From positions 43,284 through 107,283 of the forward strand of contig CAZDGU010000011.1 in NCBI GenBank assembly GCA_964505215.1: a stretch of 64,000 nt of DNA, given 5' to 3'. Source of the DNA: Gracilimonas sp964505215 (GTDB lineage: Bacteria; Bacteroidota; Rhodothermia; Balneolales; Balneolaceae). How positions within the stretch are numbered: the first letter of the stretch is position 1; every line of letters starts with the position of its first letter. The notes beneath the pieces are model-generated. The model was not told the DNA's origin. It saw nothing but the letters and a program-made list of their open reading frames with translations, and ran no database searches. The position numbers and the translations under genes were made by a program. Of the stretch, positions 17,332 through 26,940 are shown one piece after another.

Positions 17332-17814
17332 ATGGAATATATATTACTGATAGCGGGTTTATTGTTGATGATTGTGGGACTGATTGGCGCTTTTTTGCCG
17401 GTAGCTCCCGGACTTCCTTTCTCTTATGGCGGATTGCTAATTCTGCAGTTTCTGTACGCTCCCTTTTCAATAAGCTTTCTATTGGTTTGGGCCGTAATTG
17501 CGGTGGTAGTCGGGTTTGTGTTAGATAATGTGATTCCCGCCTGGAGCACCAAAAAGTTTGGTGGCTCTGCTTATGGCATAACCGGCTCAGTAATAGGATT
17601 GATAGCCGGATTATTCTTTGCTCCGCTTGGCATTATACTTGGTCCGTTATTAGGCGCATTTGTCGGGGAGCTGATTGCAGGTAATAAATCAGATAAAGCG
17701 TTAAAATCTGCAATTGGGGCGTTTATTGGCTTTTTAGCATCCACCGGTTTAAAGGTGATGGCTGCCGCAGTGATGACTTATTACTTTGTTAGCGAAGCTT
17801 TTCTGCACATTTAA
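17332..17814 (+). CDS. DUF456 family membrane protein
   Basis: This 160-residue protein has four to five hydrophobic, glycine-rich helices and the DUF456 pattern: FLPVAPGLPFSYGGL near residue 25, a GGSAYGITGSVIG stretch and GPLLGAFVGEL. The glycine zippers suggest tight helix packing. The function is unknown for the family. It is close enough behind hutH (35 bases) to share its transcript. Confidence 0.88.
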   Translation: MEYILLIAGLLLMIVGLIGAFLPVAPGLPFSYGGLLILQFLYAPFSISFLLVWAVIAVVVGFVLDNVIPAWSTKKFGGSAYGITGSVIGLIAGLFFAPLGIILGPLLGAFVGELIAGNKSDKALKSAIGAFIGFLASTGLKVMAAAVMTYYFVSEAFLHI

Positions 17815-18019
17815 TTAAGCTTTTGGCTTATCTGCTATTCCAAAATATATTCAGGACTCAACCTGGTTCCAGATGCTCGCAGGCTGTGTGAAAATCAAGA
17901 TTTGTGAATAGACTCATTAATTTATTAGGGAAAAATCCTTGGAGGATTTGCTAAAATAACCAGTTTCTCCTAGCAAACTTAATCCTTCTTTTTTAGCATA
18001 ATACTTTTCACACAGGCTG

Positions 18020-18150
18020 CTCTGTTCCGGAATGTTCTATTGAGGCTTCGCCTCATACTCTCAATTAGTTCATTCCGGCATCTTGTATATTTTAATAGCT
18101 TGAGGCAGAGCTGCGGAGCGAGGATAAGCGTTGTAGCGAAACGAGGGTAA
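18020..18150. repeat. Divergent REPIN-like repeat
   Basis: The left part has the hairpin TGAGGCTTCGCCTCA followed by TACT. The right part has TTGAGGCAGAG and ends ACGAGGGTAAA, close to the end of the better-preserved copy at 20005-20236 (GAGGCAGAG ... ACGAGAGTAAA). It is the most degenerate copy in the window. The 17815-18256 gap holds no supported gene. Confidence 0.45.
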
Positions 18151-18256
18151 AAGAAGGAAACAGCTTTAGCCAAGAAATTTCCATAATTTTGTAACCAATT
18201 TGTATCGAGCAGTATCAAACACAGTAGGTTAACTTAAACTTACGGAGCCAGATCAC

Positions 18257-18964
18257 ATGCTAAAATCTCTAAAAACCAATGCAGGAATTAAAAAGTATAA
18301 GTTCGTGAATGCGGATGCTTATGCCAATATTTCTGATGCGGATATTATTAACCGGGTGCTGTCCGGGCAAAAGCAGCTGTTCGAAGTGTTAATGAGAAGA
18401 TACAATCAGCGCTTATACAGGGTGCAGCGCTCTTACCTTTCGGATGAGGAATCCATAAAGGACACGCTGCAAACTACCTATATTAAAGTGTATGAAAACC
18501 TGAACTCATTCCGTGGAGATTCACTTTTTTCTACATGGATTACACGTATTGCCATAAATGAAGCACTAAAATACCTCAACAAGAAAAAACGTATTTCAAA
18601 ACTTCATCTGATAGAGGAGAAGCGATTAATGAATGAAGATAAAAAGGAAAAGTTTGATACGCCGGAAGAAGAGACCATACAAAACGATTATAAAAAACTG
18701 TTGGAAAATGTAGTGGAAAAACTGCCTCCCAAATATCGTTGTGTATATATTATGAGAGAAATTGAAGATATGGACACCAGAGAAACGGCTGAGTGTTTAA
18801 ATATCACCGAATCGAATGTAAAAGTTCGGCTGTATCGGGCTAAGCAAATGATTAGCGAAATGCTGAATCACAACCTCTCTGACGTAGAAATATTCGACTT
18901 TCTGGGACCGCGATGCGATGTAGTTGTTTATTCTGTAATGAAGCAGATTGAGAGTTTGGAATAA
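18257..18964 (+). CDS. ECF-type RNA polymerase sigma factor
   Basis: This 235-residue sigma-70 family protein has region 2 at about 35-105 (LMRRYNQRLYRVQRSYLSDEES, then the FRGDSLFSTWITRIAINEAL motif). Region 4 is at about 155-205 (LPPKYRCVYIMREIEDMDTRETAECLNI, a helix-turn-helix). The C-terminal tail FLGPRCDVVV is a recognisable extension of one ECF subgroup. No anti-sigma gene is beside it, so its control is unknown. The 50-residue linker between regions 2 and 4 is highly charged. Confidence 0.9.
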   Translation: MLKSLKTNAGIKKYKFVNADAYANISDADIINRVLSGQKQLFEVLMRRYNQRLYRVQRSYLSDEESIKDTLQTTYIKVYENLNSFRGDSLFSTWITRIAINEALKYLNKKKRISKLHLIEEKRLMNEDKKEKFDTPEEETIQNDYKKLLENVVEKLPPKYRCVYIMREIEDMDTRETAECLNITESNVKVRLYRAKQMISEMLNHNLSDVEIFDFLGPRCDVVVYSVMKQIESLE

Positions 18965-19150
18965 AAGTTCTGTAAGCGAGTGATTTTCTATTCGATAGGA
19001 ACAAAGTGAGAGATGGTTGGTTTTGCTTCCTAAATATTTAATGTACTTCAGATAATCTGATTAGTCTTATTAAGCCAAAAAAACTTTATTACTTGAAGTT
19101 TTGCTGTTTTGTGTTAGATTATTTATAAGGATTAATTAATGGAGTGCATT

Positions 19151-19933
19151 ATGAAAAGGATTACTTTAGTTGCGTTTTTAATCGTATTTCTGACATCCGC
19201 TATAAGTTATGCGCAAACAGAAGAGGGAGCTTATCTGAATATTGATTATTTAAAAGTGGACATTTCACAAAATGAAAACTTTGAGATGCTCTCGAAATCG
19301 ACCTGGATACCGGTTTTAGAAGAAGAGCTTAAAAAAGATGGATTTACCGGCGGTTTTTTATACAGGGTGAAGTATCCCGGCGGAAACTCAAATACCTATA
19401 ACTATGCCTTTATGCGAACTTATAAAAGCATCGATCAGGCATTGGCCTCTCAAAAGGAGCAAATGCAGGCTTTAGCTAAAAATGGAAAAGCCGTAAAGCA
19501 GCTACAAAGCATGGGTGAGCTTCAGTATTCTGAATTATGGAAAACAGAAGCCGGAATCATGGATTCGGCCAACGCCGGAATAAGTACGTTTTTGGTGATG
19601 AACTTTATGCGGGTGAAGCCGGGTATGGAAAGTCAGTATTTAGCACTGGAAAACGATATTGCGCGCCCTTTGCATATAGAAAGAATTAACAGAGGGATGA
19701 TGCACAACTGGAGAACCTTTTCCATTATTATGCCATCCGGTATTGGCTACAATTATAACTTTGTTACGGCAGATTTTTATGATGATGTAAACAATATACA
19801 GTATGAGTTTTCGAATGATATTCTAAAAGCCGTGATGCCCGGAGCCAACTACACTAAAACCATGAACGCCATATATAACACCCGCGATATTATGCGCAGT
19901 GAGCTTTGGGAACTTGTTTACTATGTGAATTAG
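19151..19933 (+). CDS. Exported protein of unknown function, possible tandem alpha/beta-barrel halves
   Basis: A signal peptide (MKRITLVAFLIVFLTSAISY, cut after AQ) is followed by about 235 residues. Two halves look alike: LNIDYLKVD...STWIPVLEEE...GFLYRVKYPGG and MNFMRVKPG...ENDIARPLHIERI...WRTFSIIMPSG. This resembles duplicated dimeric alpha/beta-barrel (NIPSNAP-like) units. I do not recognise the family and no catalytic residues are evident. The ATG at 19151 starts the signal peptide directly; an upstream ATG at 19139 has an AAGGA seven bases before it and would add four residues. Confidence 0.75.
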   Translation: MKRITLVAFLIVFLTSAISYAQTEEGAYLNIDYLKVDISQNENFEMLSKSTWIPVLEEELKKDGFTGGFLYRVKYPGGNSNTYNYAFMRTYKSIDQALASQKEQMQALAKNGKAVKQLQSMGELQYSELWKTEAGIMDSANAGISTFLVMNFMRVKPGMESQYLALENDIARPLHIERINRGMMHNWRTFSIIMPSGIGYNYNFVTADFYDDVNNIQYEFSNDILKAVMPGANYTKTMNAIYNTRDIMRSELWELVYYVN

Positions 19934-20004
19934 CAAAGCCATTCAATCTGAATGCATGGAGTGTTGCAACTTCAATGTTCAAACGATAATAATTGTTTAT
20001 AGTA

Positions 20005-20236
20005 CTCGTTGCGGTGCTCCGCGCCGCAATGCCCACCGGAGGCTCTGCTTCCTACTATAAATCAGCGAGGCTATTCAAAAGAAAAACATTCTAACCATAG
20101 AATTGCATATCCTTTACCGGTTAAGTTGCACTGATGAGTACGTAGAAATATCTAAAATTGACGTCTGAAAAGAGAACAAGTAGTATGAGGCAGAGTCTCG
20201 ATAAGAGCATCCCGGCGCAGAGCACCGCAACGAGAG
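20005..20236. repeat. REPIN-like repeat upstream of the MarR gene
   Basis: The left arm CTCGTTGCGGTGCTCCGCGC continues through CAATGCCCAC to a second hairpin GGAGGCTCTGCTTCC and TACTATAA. The right arm, read in reverse complement, is CTCGTTGCGGTGCTCTGCGC, GGGATGC, then ACTCTGCCTCATACTAC. This is the best-preserved inverted pair, about 232 bases long, and it fills the gap between two plus-strand genes. Confidence 0.72.
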
Positions 20237-20341
20237 TAAAAATGCGAGAGATAGGGGTAGAAGTAAACTTGCTTTATGCTGTTGTAACGTTGATGTTTAC
20301 ACATTATCTTTAGCCATATCATCTACCCTAAATAAAACACC

Positions 20342-20785
20342 ATGAGCAACACTTCTACCTTAACCGCCGAACATTCGGTATGGCAGCAACTGAGAGATAA
20401 TATTTGTGAAACGGAAGCCTGGCTGCGCAATTCCATGAAAAGTTTTTTAGAGGAGCACGGAATTACTCAACAGCAGCTGCTAATTCTCCGTATCCTGAAA
20501 GGTGCGAATAATGAGCCGCTTTCTACCAAACAAATTCAAGCCAAAATGCCCGATCGGAAATCGGACACCTCAAGATTGGTTGATCGCCTGGTAAACAAAA
20601 ACCTGGTAAGAAAACGCCAAGACCCAAATGATGGAAGGCTAATTCAGGTATTTATCAACTACGAAGGATTGCGCCTGATTGCCAAAGTGGATGACCGCCT
20701 TCATCATCTGGATCAAGAATTCGGAAATCTGACTGAAGAAGAGGGGGAGCGACTAAACGAGTTGTTGGAAAAAGCTCGTTCTTAA
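20342..20785 (+). CDS. MarR-family transcriptional regulator
   Basis: This 147-residue winged-helix regulator has recognition region LSTKQIQAKMPDRKSDTSRL (about 60-80) and wing VRKRQDPNDGRLIQVFI, typical of MarR. The DxRR-like wing motif is DPNDGR. N- and C-terminal helices would form the dimer. The gene is monocistronic with no obvious target gene beside it; the neighbour secA is convergent. Confidence 0.9.
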   Translation: MSNTSTLTAEHSVWQQLRDNICETEAWLRNSMKSFLEEHGITQQQLLILRILKGANNEPLSTKQIQAKMPDRKSDTSRLVDRLVNKNLVRKRQDPNDGRLIQVFINYEGLRLIAKVDDRLHHLDQEFGNLTEEEGERLNELLEKARS

Positions 20786-20794
20786 GCTTTAACA

Positions 20795-21016
20795 GTCGTT
20801 GTGGCGCTCCGCGCCGCAATGCCCACGGGAGGCTCCGCCTCCTACTATAAAAGATAGTCGCAGAAATCAACTCATATAATATACCTGCAACTTACTTTTT
20901 GCTGTGCACACAGAAAGCTCCTAAATCTACCTACTTATGATTTCTAAAAAAGAAGCCTGTGGAGGGAATAGGTAGTATGAGGCGGAGGCATCCCGGCGCA
21001 GAGCACCGGGACGAGA
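20795..21016. repeat. REPIN-like repeat between convergent MarR and secA genes
   Basis: The left arm is TCGTTGTGGCGCTCCGCGCC, then ATGCCCAC and hairpin GGAGGCTCCGCCTCC, TACTATAA. The reverse complement of the right arm is TCTCGTCCCGGTGCTCTGCG, GGGATGC, then CTCCGCCTCATACTACC. It lies in the convergent gap, where no classical terminator is seen, so it may act as a two-way terminator or mRNA 3'-end stabiliser. Confidence 0.72.
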
Positions 21017-21067
21017 ATAAGGGTTTAAAACCCTTGGAGAGTTTACTGAGACCTGATGTTTTGCTAT

Positions 21068-24000
21068 CTATTTCTCCACAACAACCCAGCCTTCTTCTTC
21101 AACCATGCGCTTGGCGTACTTCCATTTTATCTCCTTGGTCTCACCGCTGCTCATGTTCTGTACGGTAACGAAGTCGTTACGGCCGGGCTCTTCAGCAACT
21201 TCAACCGGCTGACGTTTTACGTTACCGCCCTGAGGTCTTTGTCCTTCACTTTGCTGGGGCTGAGCCGGAGCTTTAAGTCCCATTCCGGTAGAATCGGCAT
21301 GTTCGGTTTCCATAGAAGCTGTATCAAATCGCGACTTTTGTTCCTGAGCCTGCTGTAGCTTGGCATCCTCGGCCTGTACCTCGGGTACGGCTTTCCAAAT
21401 CAGTGAAATAGCTTCTCTATTAATGCTATCCAGCAGCATTTTAAACATATCAAAGGCTTCACGCTTATATTCTAAAAGAGGATCTTTCTGTGCAAAAGAA
21501 CGAAGCCCGATTCCCTCTTTAACAGAATCCAGTTCGCGAAGATGTTCCATCCATTTCTGATCAATAATAGAAAGAATAGCACTTTTTTCGAGCGACCGAG
21601 CCACTTCACGTCCTTCATTTTCAAGAGCAGCTTCTACATCTACCACAATACGCATACGGCGGATTCCATCCGTAAATACCACCTGTACTTTATCCGGGCG
21701 GTTTTCTGGATTGGCTTCGTTAATACGCTTCATCACTTCGTAAAGCGGTTTCGCCATGCGCTCTTCCTTGGTTGCATAAGCTTCCAGCGCTTTGTCAATA
21801 ATATGATCGGTGAGTTCCCGCTCGTTCATTTTGCGCCATTCCACATCATCAAACTCAACATCAACGGCTAAGTGACGCATGGCCGACTCGTGCAGGCCTT
21901 CATAATCGCCGGCGGCTACATGCTCTTCTACCAGAGTTTCCACCAGATCATCCAGCATATCCATAATATCTGTTCGGAGTTGCTCTCCGGAAAGCGCGTG
22001 CTTACGGCGGGCATAAATCACATTACGCTGATTATTCAAAACATCATCATACTCCAGCTGTCGCTTACGGATGCTAAAGTTATTTTGTTCAACCTTACTT
22101 TGGGCACGTTCCAGAGATTTGGTAATCCATGAGTGCGTGATCACCTCGCCTTCTTCAAAGCTGAGCTTATCCATCACGTTTGCCACCCGGTCCGACATAA
22201 ACAGCGCCATCAGGTCATCTTCCAGCGAAACATAAAACTGAGATTCACCCGGATCACCCTGTCGGCCTGCTCGTCCGCGAAGCTGTAAGTCAATTCGGCG
22301 CGATTCGTGTCGTTCAGTACCCAAAATAGCCAGTCCGCCACGTTCTTTAACGCCTTTGGCCAGCTTAATATCCGTACCACGTCCGGCCATGTTGGTAGCC
22401 ACCGTAACGGCGCCAATTTCACCGGCTTGTTTTACAATTTCACTTTCCCGAGCGTGCTGTTTGGCGTTCAATACGTTATGAGGAATATTCGCACGTCGCA
22501 ACATACGGCTCACGGTTTCAGAAACATCCACGCTGGTGGTACCCACCAAAACAGGCTGACCTTTCTCGTGATATTCCTGAATTTTTTGAATGGTAGCGTT
22601 GAATTTCTCACGTTTGGTTTTGAAAACCAGATCCTCCTTATCATCACGTGCAATAGGCTTATTGGTAGGAATTACCACTACATCCAGATCATAAATTTCG
22701 TTGAACTCACCTTCTTCCGTTTCAGCCGTTCCGGTCATACCGGCCAGCTTGTTATACATACGGAAATAATTCTGCAGGGTGATGGTAGCATAGGTTTGGG
22801 TTGATGCTTCCACCTTCACCTGCTCCTTCGCCTCAATGGCCTGATGCAATCCGTCAGAATACCGGCGTCCGGAAAGAACACGCCCGGTGTGCTCATCCAC
22901 AATATTTACTTTGCCGTTTTGAACAATGTATTCCTCTTCGCGCTCAAAATTGGTGTACGCTTTCAGTAGCTGGTTTACGGTGTGAATGCGATCACCCCGC
23001 TCGGCAAACAGTCGGTGCAGATCATTAAAGCGCAGCTCTCGTTCCTGGCGGATTTCCTGCTTGGCTTCTGCTATTTTTCTCTCCTTATAATCATCGCTGA
23101 ATTCATCATTATTTTTGATTTCTTCCAGCTTTTCCTTTTCAAGTTCTTCAATCTCTTTTTCAATGACCGCTGTTTCTTCTCCCAAGTCAGGAATTACGAA
23201 AAACTCTTCGTCTTCTCCCTTTTTGGTGATGAACTCACGGCCTTTCTCCGTCATTTCAATGGAGTTCATTTTTTGATCTACCGCATAGAAAAGATATTCA
23301 TCTACAACCGGCATATTTTTGGCATTGTCCTGTAGAAAATGGGATTCCGTACTCTGGATCAGCTTCTGTATTTTTGGTTCTTGCTGAAGCTTTTTGAGCT
23401 GCGTGTTTTTTGGGAAACCGCGAACAGCACGGAACAGAGCAAGTCCGGCCTCTTCTTCCTCGCCTTTATCCAGCAGCTCTTTTCCTTCTTTAACCAGATT
23501 TGCTACCAGCTTTTTCTGAGCATTCACCAGCGATTCTACCCGTGGTTTCATCTCCACATATTTATCAGACTGGTTGCCCTGGGGTACCGGTCCCGAAATA
23601 ATAAGCGGCGTTCGGGCTTCATCAATTAAAATTGAATCTACCTCATCAATAATCGTGTAGTGATGATCACGCTGTACCAGTTGTTCCTGCTCAATCACCA
23701 TGTTATCACGCAAATAATCGAAACCAAACTCGTTGTTTGTTCCATAGGTAATGTCGGCTTTGTATGCCTGGCGGCGCTGATCGGTGCTGGGCTTGTAATG
23801 ATCTATACAATCTACTTTTAAACCGTGGAAATTAAAGATGGGCTCGTTCCATTCCGCATCACGTTTGGCCAGATAATCGTTCACGGTAATTACGTGCACG
23901 CCTTTGCCCGCCAGTGCATTCAAATAGGCTGGGAAAATAGCTACAAGCGTTTTACCTTCACCGGTTTTCATTTCAGCCACTTTGCCCTGATGCAGCACAA

Positions 24001-24457
24001 TGGCACCTACCAGCTGAACATCATAAGGAACCATGTTCCAGGTCGTTTCATTACCGCCCACTTTCCAGGACTGCCCGACAAATCGTCGGCAAGTATCTTT
24101 CAGGACGGCAAAAGCTTCGGGCAGAATGTCATTAAGAACATCCTCAATAATGTCGAGCTCCTGCTGTTCCAGCTCATCCAGGTGTTCTGCCATTTCCCGG
24201 TGCTCGGCAGGTGTAAGCCCTTCGATGTCGTCCAGGTTATGCTTCAGTTCTTTTATCTGAGCTACCACATCGGCGGTAGCATCCTTAATTTTTTGCTTGA
24301 ACTCTTCCGTTTTAGCCTTCAGCTCATCATCGCTGAGCTGCTTTATTTGGTCCTCGTAGCTCTTGATTTCATCTACGATAGGCTGAATTTTTTTAATATC
24401 CTTTTCACTTTTAGAACCAAAAACTTTGGTAATAACCTTGCCGATTTTATCTAACAT
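21068..24457 (-). CDS. secA: Preprotein translocase ATPase SecA
   Basis: SecA is the motor ATPase that drives unfolded preproteins through SecYEG. The 1129-residue protein has Walker A MKTGEGKT (residues about 161-168), the DEAD-like DEVDSILIDEARTPLI, GMTGTAETEEGEF and the helicase motif GRAGRQGDPG. It is longer than E. coli SecA (about 900 residues) because of charged insertions between the DEAD and preprotein-binding regions, as in other Bacteroidota. The C terminus (ending WKYAKRMVEEEGWVVVEK) lacks the cysteine zinc/SecB-binding motif. Single-gene transcript. Confidence 0.97.
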   Translation of the reverse strand: MLDKIGKVITKVFGSKSEKDIKKIQPIVDEIKSYEDQIKQLSDDELKAKTEEFKQKIKDATADVVAQIKELKHNLDDIEGLTPAEHREMAEHLDELEQQELDIIEDVLNDILPEAFAVLKDTCRRFVGQSWKVGGNETTWNMVPYDVQLVGAIVLHQGKVAEMKTGEGKTLVAIFPAYLNALAGKGVHVITVNDYLAKRDAEWNEPIFNFHGLKVDCIDHYKPSTDQRRQAYKADITYGTNNEFGFDYLRDNMVIEQEQLVQRDHHYTIIDEVDSILIDEARTPLIISGPVPQGNQSDKYVEMKPRVESLVNAQKKLVANLVKEGKELLDKGEEEEAGLALFRAVRGFPKNTQLKKLQQEPKIQKLIQSTESHFLQDNAKNMPVVDEYLFYAVDQKMNSIEMTEKGREFITKKGEDEEFFVIPDLGEETAVIEKEIEELEKEKLEEIKNNDEFSDDYKERKIAEAKQEIRQERELRFNDLHRLFAERGDRIHTVNQLLKAYTNFEREEEYIVQNGKVNIVDEHTGRVLSGRRYSDGLHQAIEAKEQVKVEASTQTYATITLQNYFRMYNKLAGMTGTAETEEGEFNEIYDLDVVVIPTNKPIARDDKEDLVFKTKREKFNATIQKIQEYHEKGQPVLVGTTSVDVSETVSRMLRRANIPHNVLNAKQHARESEIVKQAGEIGAVTVATNMAGRGTDIKLAKGVKERGGLAILGTERHESRRIDLQLRGRAGRQGDPGESQFYVSLEDDLMALFMSDRVANVMDKLSFEEGEVITHSWITKSLERAQSKVEQNNFSIRKRQLEYDDVLNNQRNVIYARRKHALSGEQLRTDIMDMLDDLVETLVEEHVAAGDYEGLHESAMRHLAVDVEFDDVEWRKMNERELTDHIIDKALEAYATKEERMAKPLYEVMKRINEANPENRPDKVQVVFTDGIRRMRIVVDVEAALENEGREVARSLEKSAILSIIDQKWMEHLRELDSVKEGIGLRSFAQKDPLLEYKREAFDMFKMLLDSINREAISLIWKAVPEVQAEDAKLQQAQEQKSRFDTASMETEHADSTGMGLKAPAQPQQSEGQRPQGGNVKRQPVEVAEEPGRNDFVTVQNMSSGETKEIKWKYAKRMVEEEGWVVVEK

Positions 24458-24854
24458 AATACTAATCTGATACTCTGATAATTTTATCTGAACCCCTTAA
24501 GTTAACTGTATCTGAAGGGCCGTTCAACTGTTGGAAGCTTATAGAGACAAATATCTTGCCAAATTTTATTTTGGCAGAGATTAACCTGCATTATTTGCAA
24601 AATTTTTAGTGTTAAAGGCTTATAAAGCCGGATTATAGTTCGAGCTTTTAAACGATCAGTCATTTTAACTCTTTGGTGAATTGTATGCCGGAGCGAGAAC
24701 GAGCTGGAGATTCGCTAATTGTATTCAGCAGGTAACAATGAGCTACTTTTAATAACGGAACATTATACAGTTTATCGTACTTTAGTATGAGAAGGCTCTG
24801 CACAGCCTTTTGTGAGATTGAAAGAAACTGCATATATCAAACTAAGGTCGAATT
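24458..24854. other. Divergent intergenic region, no gene seen
   Basis: About 400 bases lie between secA (minus) and birA (plus). I find no coding frame, riboswitch-like structure or repeat here; it must hold both promoters. Confidence 0.5.
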
Positions 24855-25634
24855 TTGTTTAATCGAGCGCTTTACGAAAAGCAGGTGGCTGCGTCGTGGC
24901 TAAGCCACCACTTTTATTTTTTTGAAGAATTGCCCTCCACCAATAGCTATGCCAAGCAAATGAATGGAGATAAAGTAAGGCACGGAAGCTTGATCTTGAC
25001 GGATTATCAAACGGGTGGAAGAGGACAATATGATAGGAAATGGAGGGTTGAACCGGGACAAAACCTTACCTTCAGCCTAATTTTTGAACCGCAAAAAACC
25101 GATCGATTTAATCTGCTTACCTTAGCCTGTGTGCTTGCCATTTCGGAGGTGCTGAATGAAGAGCTCGGCATAAATACCAGGCTAAAGTGGCCCAACGATA
25201 TTCTGCTCAACCAAAAAAAAATATGCGGGATTCTGACCGAAACACAATTCTCAGGAAATAAGCTGGAGCAGGTTGTAGTGGGCATCGGGCTGAATGTAAA
25301 TCAGTTGAATTTTCCCGGTGAATTAAAAAGTAAAGCAACGTCTCTAAGAAAAGAATGTGGAAAAGAGCTTTCCAGAGAAACGCTGCTGGCCGCTATTGTT
25401 CAACGCATAGAATATCGGTACCGGCAGTGGAATCAGTACAACCGGGAATTGGTGAAGGAAATTAACCGGGCGCTCATCGGTTTTGGTGAATGGATACAGC
25501 TGGAAGTAAATGATGAAGTGCTGGAAGGAGAGTATAAGTTTCTTGGGGTGAATGAAACCGGGATTTTAATTGCACTCAATAAAAAACTCGATATTATCAG
25601 CTTTTCTCATGAGCAGGTTCGGGTTCAGTTTTAA
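24855..25634 (+). CDS. birA: Biotin--[acetyl-CoA-carboxylase] ligase
   Basis: The enzyme activates biotin as biotinyl-AMP and attaches it to the lysine of the carboxyl carrier protein. The 259-residue protein has the ligase signature GGRGQYDRKW (near residue 57), then LKWPNDILLN and KICGILTE with the catalytic lysine region, and a small C-terminal SH3-like domain. It lacks the N-terminal helix-turn-helix of E. coli BirA, so it is a monofunctional (class I) ligase without repressor activity. The start is TTG at 24855, preceded by AAGG. Confidence 0.95.
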   Translation: MFNRALYEKQVAASWLSHHFYFFEELPSTNSYAKQMNGDKVRHGSLILTDYQTGGRGQYDRKWRVEPGQNLTFSLIFEPQKTDRFNLLTLACVLAISEVLNEELGINTRLKWPNDILLNQKKICGILTETQFSGNKLEQVVVGIGLNVNQLNFPGELKSKATSLRKECGKELSRETLLAAIVQRIEYRYRQWNQYNRELVKEINRALIGFGEWIQLEVNDEVLEGEYKFLGVNETGILIALNKKLDIISFSHEQVRVQF

Positions 25635-25655
25635 CCATCAAAAATTTAAGCAAAT

Positions 25656-25693
25656 AAAAAAGCCCGCTTGAAAATCATTCAAGCGGGCTTTTT
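25656..25693. terminator. Bidirectional terminator between birA and the synthase gene
   Basis: AGCCCGCTTGAA-AATCA-TTCAAGCGGGCT is a perfect 12-base-pair stem flanked by A-rich and T-rich tracts on both sides. It lies between convergent genes and should serve both. Confidence 0.92.
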
Positions 25694-25713
25694 AGTTAAA
25701 CGAATGGGAACTG

Positions 25714-26940
25714 TTAAGCGCTTATTTTCTCAGCAGCTTCAGCCACATAATCTTTGATAGCTTCAAAAGCTTTCAGTGTTTTTTCGATATGGGCATCGGT
25801 GTGAGCCGCTGTTGGAATTAAGCGAATAAGAACCGTTCCTCGCGGTACTACAGGATAAGCCACGCCGCTTACAAATACGCCGTGCTCTTCGCGTAGTTTA
25901 CGCATAATGTCCTGGCAAAGATCGGTACTTCCTTTAGTTAAAACAGGAGTAACGGGACTTTCGGAAGGCAACACGGTGTATCCAATTTCACGCAGGCCAT
26001 TGCGTAGCTTAAGCGTGTTGTTCCACAGTGTTTCTCTCCACTCAGGGTGGTCCTTAATCATCTGCAGGCGTTTGCGGGCAGTTACTACCATTGGAAGCGG
26101 CAGTGACTTCGCAAAAACCTGACTTCTGGAGTTGGCTTTCAGAAATTCGATTACTCTTTTGTCAGATGCAATAAAGGCACCGATTAAAGCAAACGATTTG
26201 GCAAAAGTACCAAAGTAAATATCAATTCCGTCCTGGATGCCAAGATGAGTTCCGGTTCCGGAGCCGTCTTCACCCATAGTTCCGATGCCGTGAGCATCAT
26301 CTACCATAAGGCGGAAAGGAACTTCTTTTTTGAGTTCTACCATTTCCTTAAGAGTTCCTAAGTCTCCGGTCATTCCAAAAACACCTTCTGTAACTACCAG
26401 AATAGAGCCGTTCTCTTTTAAGTTCTTTTGCGCACGATAAAGCTGCTTTTTGAAGCTATCCAGATCGTTGTGCTTAAAAACAAATTTTTGAGCCATGGCA
26501 AGCTGCTTTCCATCTACAATACAGGCGTGGCTAAGCTCGTCATAAATAAGAATGTCGTTCCGGTCAACCAGTGCGTGAATAGCACTCATAATGCCCTGAT
26601 AGCCGTAGTTAAGCAGCTGGCAATCTTCTTTTTTAACAAAAGCGGCCAGTTCCTGCTCCAGCTTTTCGTGTTCGGTGCTGTTTCCGGTCATCAGGCGGGC
26701 GCCCATGGGGGCACTCAGGCTGTACTTTTCGGTAGCGGCAATATCTACTTTCTTGATTTCTTCGTTACTGCCAATACCCAGATAGTCGTTAATACTCCAA
26801 ACGACCATGTCTTTTCCATTGAATTTCATTTCCGGCCCTAAAGGTCCTTCTAATTTTGGGAAGGTGTAATATCCATAACCATCGGAGGTAAAGGGGCCAA
26901 GCGGGCTTGGTCGGCCCTCAAGCTTTTCAAATAAATCCAT
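25714..26940 (-). CDS. PLP-dependent alpha-oxoamine synthase (serine palmitoyltransferase/Kbl-like)
   Basis: This class II aminotransferase-fold enzyme condenses an amino acid with an acyl-CoA. Seen are SINDYLGIG (about 45-53), the DELSHACIVDG stretch, the VDDAHGIGTMG motif, and FGTFAKSFALIGAF with the PLP lysine. Related proteins are annotated as glycine C-acetyltransferase, KAPA synthase, serine palmitoyltransferase or, for sulfonolipids, cysteate acyltransferase; sequence alone does not decide. No tdh or bio genes are adjacent, which disfavours threonine degradation and biotin roles. ATG 26940 (MDLFEKLEGRPSPLG) fits the family; an ATG at 27021 would add 27 atypical residues. Confidence 0.85.
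   Translation of the reverse strand: MDLFEKLEGRPSPLGPFTSDGYGYYTFPKLEGPLGPEMKFNGKDMVVWSINDYLGIGSNEEIKKVDIAATEKYSLSAPMGARLMTGNSTEHEKLEQELAAFVKKEDCQLLNYGYQGIMSAIHALVDRNDILIYDELSHACIVDGKQLAMAQKFVFKHNDLDSFKKQLYRAQKNLKENGSILVVTEGVFGMTGDLGTLKEMVELKKEVPFRLMVDDAHGIGTMGEDGSGTGTHLGIQDGIDIYFGTFAKSFALIGAFIASDKRVIEFLKANSRSQVFAKSLPLPMVVTARKRLQMIKDHPEWRETLWNNTLKLRNGLREIGYTVLPSESPVTPVLTKGSTDLCQDIMRKLREEHGVFVSGVAYPVVPRGTVLIRLIPTAAHTDAHIEKTLKAFEAIKDYVAEAAEKISA

Noticed and set aside
17979..18218. 79-codon minus-strand frame
   Set aside because: It overlaps the degenerate REPIN-like repeat, so the apparent coding frame comes from repeat sequence.
18257..19933. Sigma factor and the following exported protein as a sigma/anti-sigma pair
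   Set aside because: The exported protein has a cleavable signal peptide and no cytoplasmic anti-sigma domain, and a gap of about 180 bases separates the genes.
23825..24454. 209-codon plus-strand frame opposite secA
   Set aside because: It is a shadow frame of secA; the hydrophobic pattern mirrors the charged sense strand and there is no start signal.
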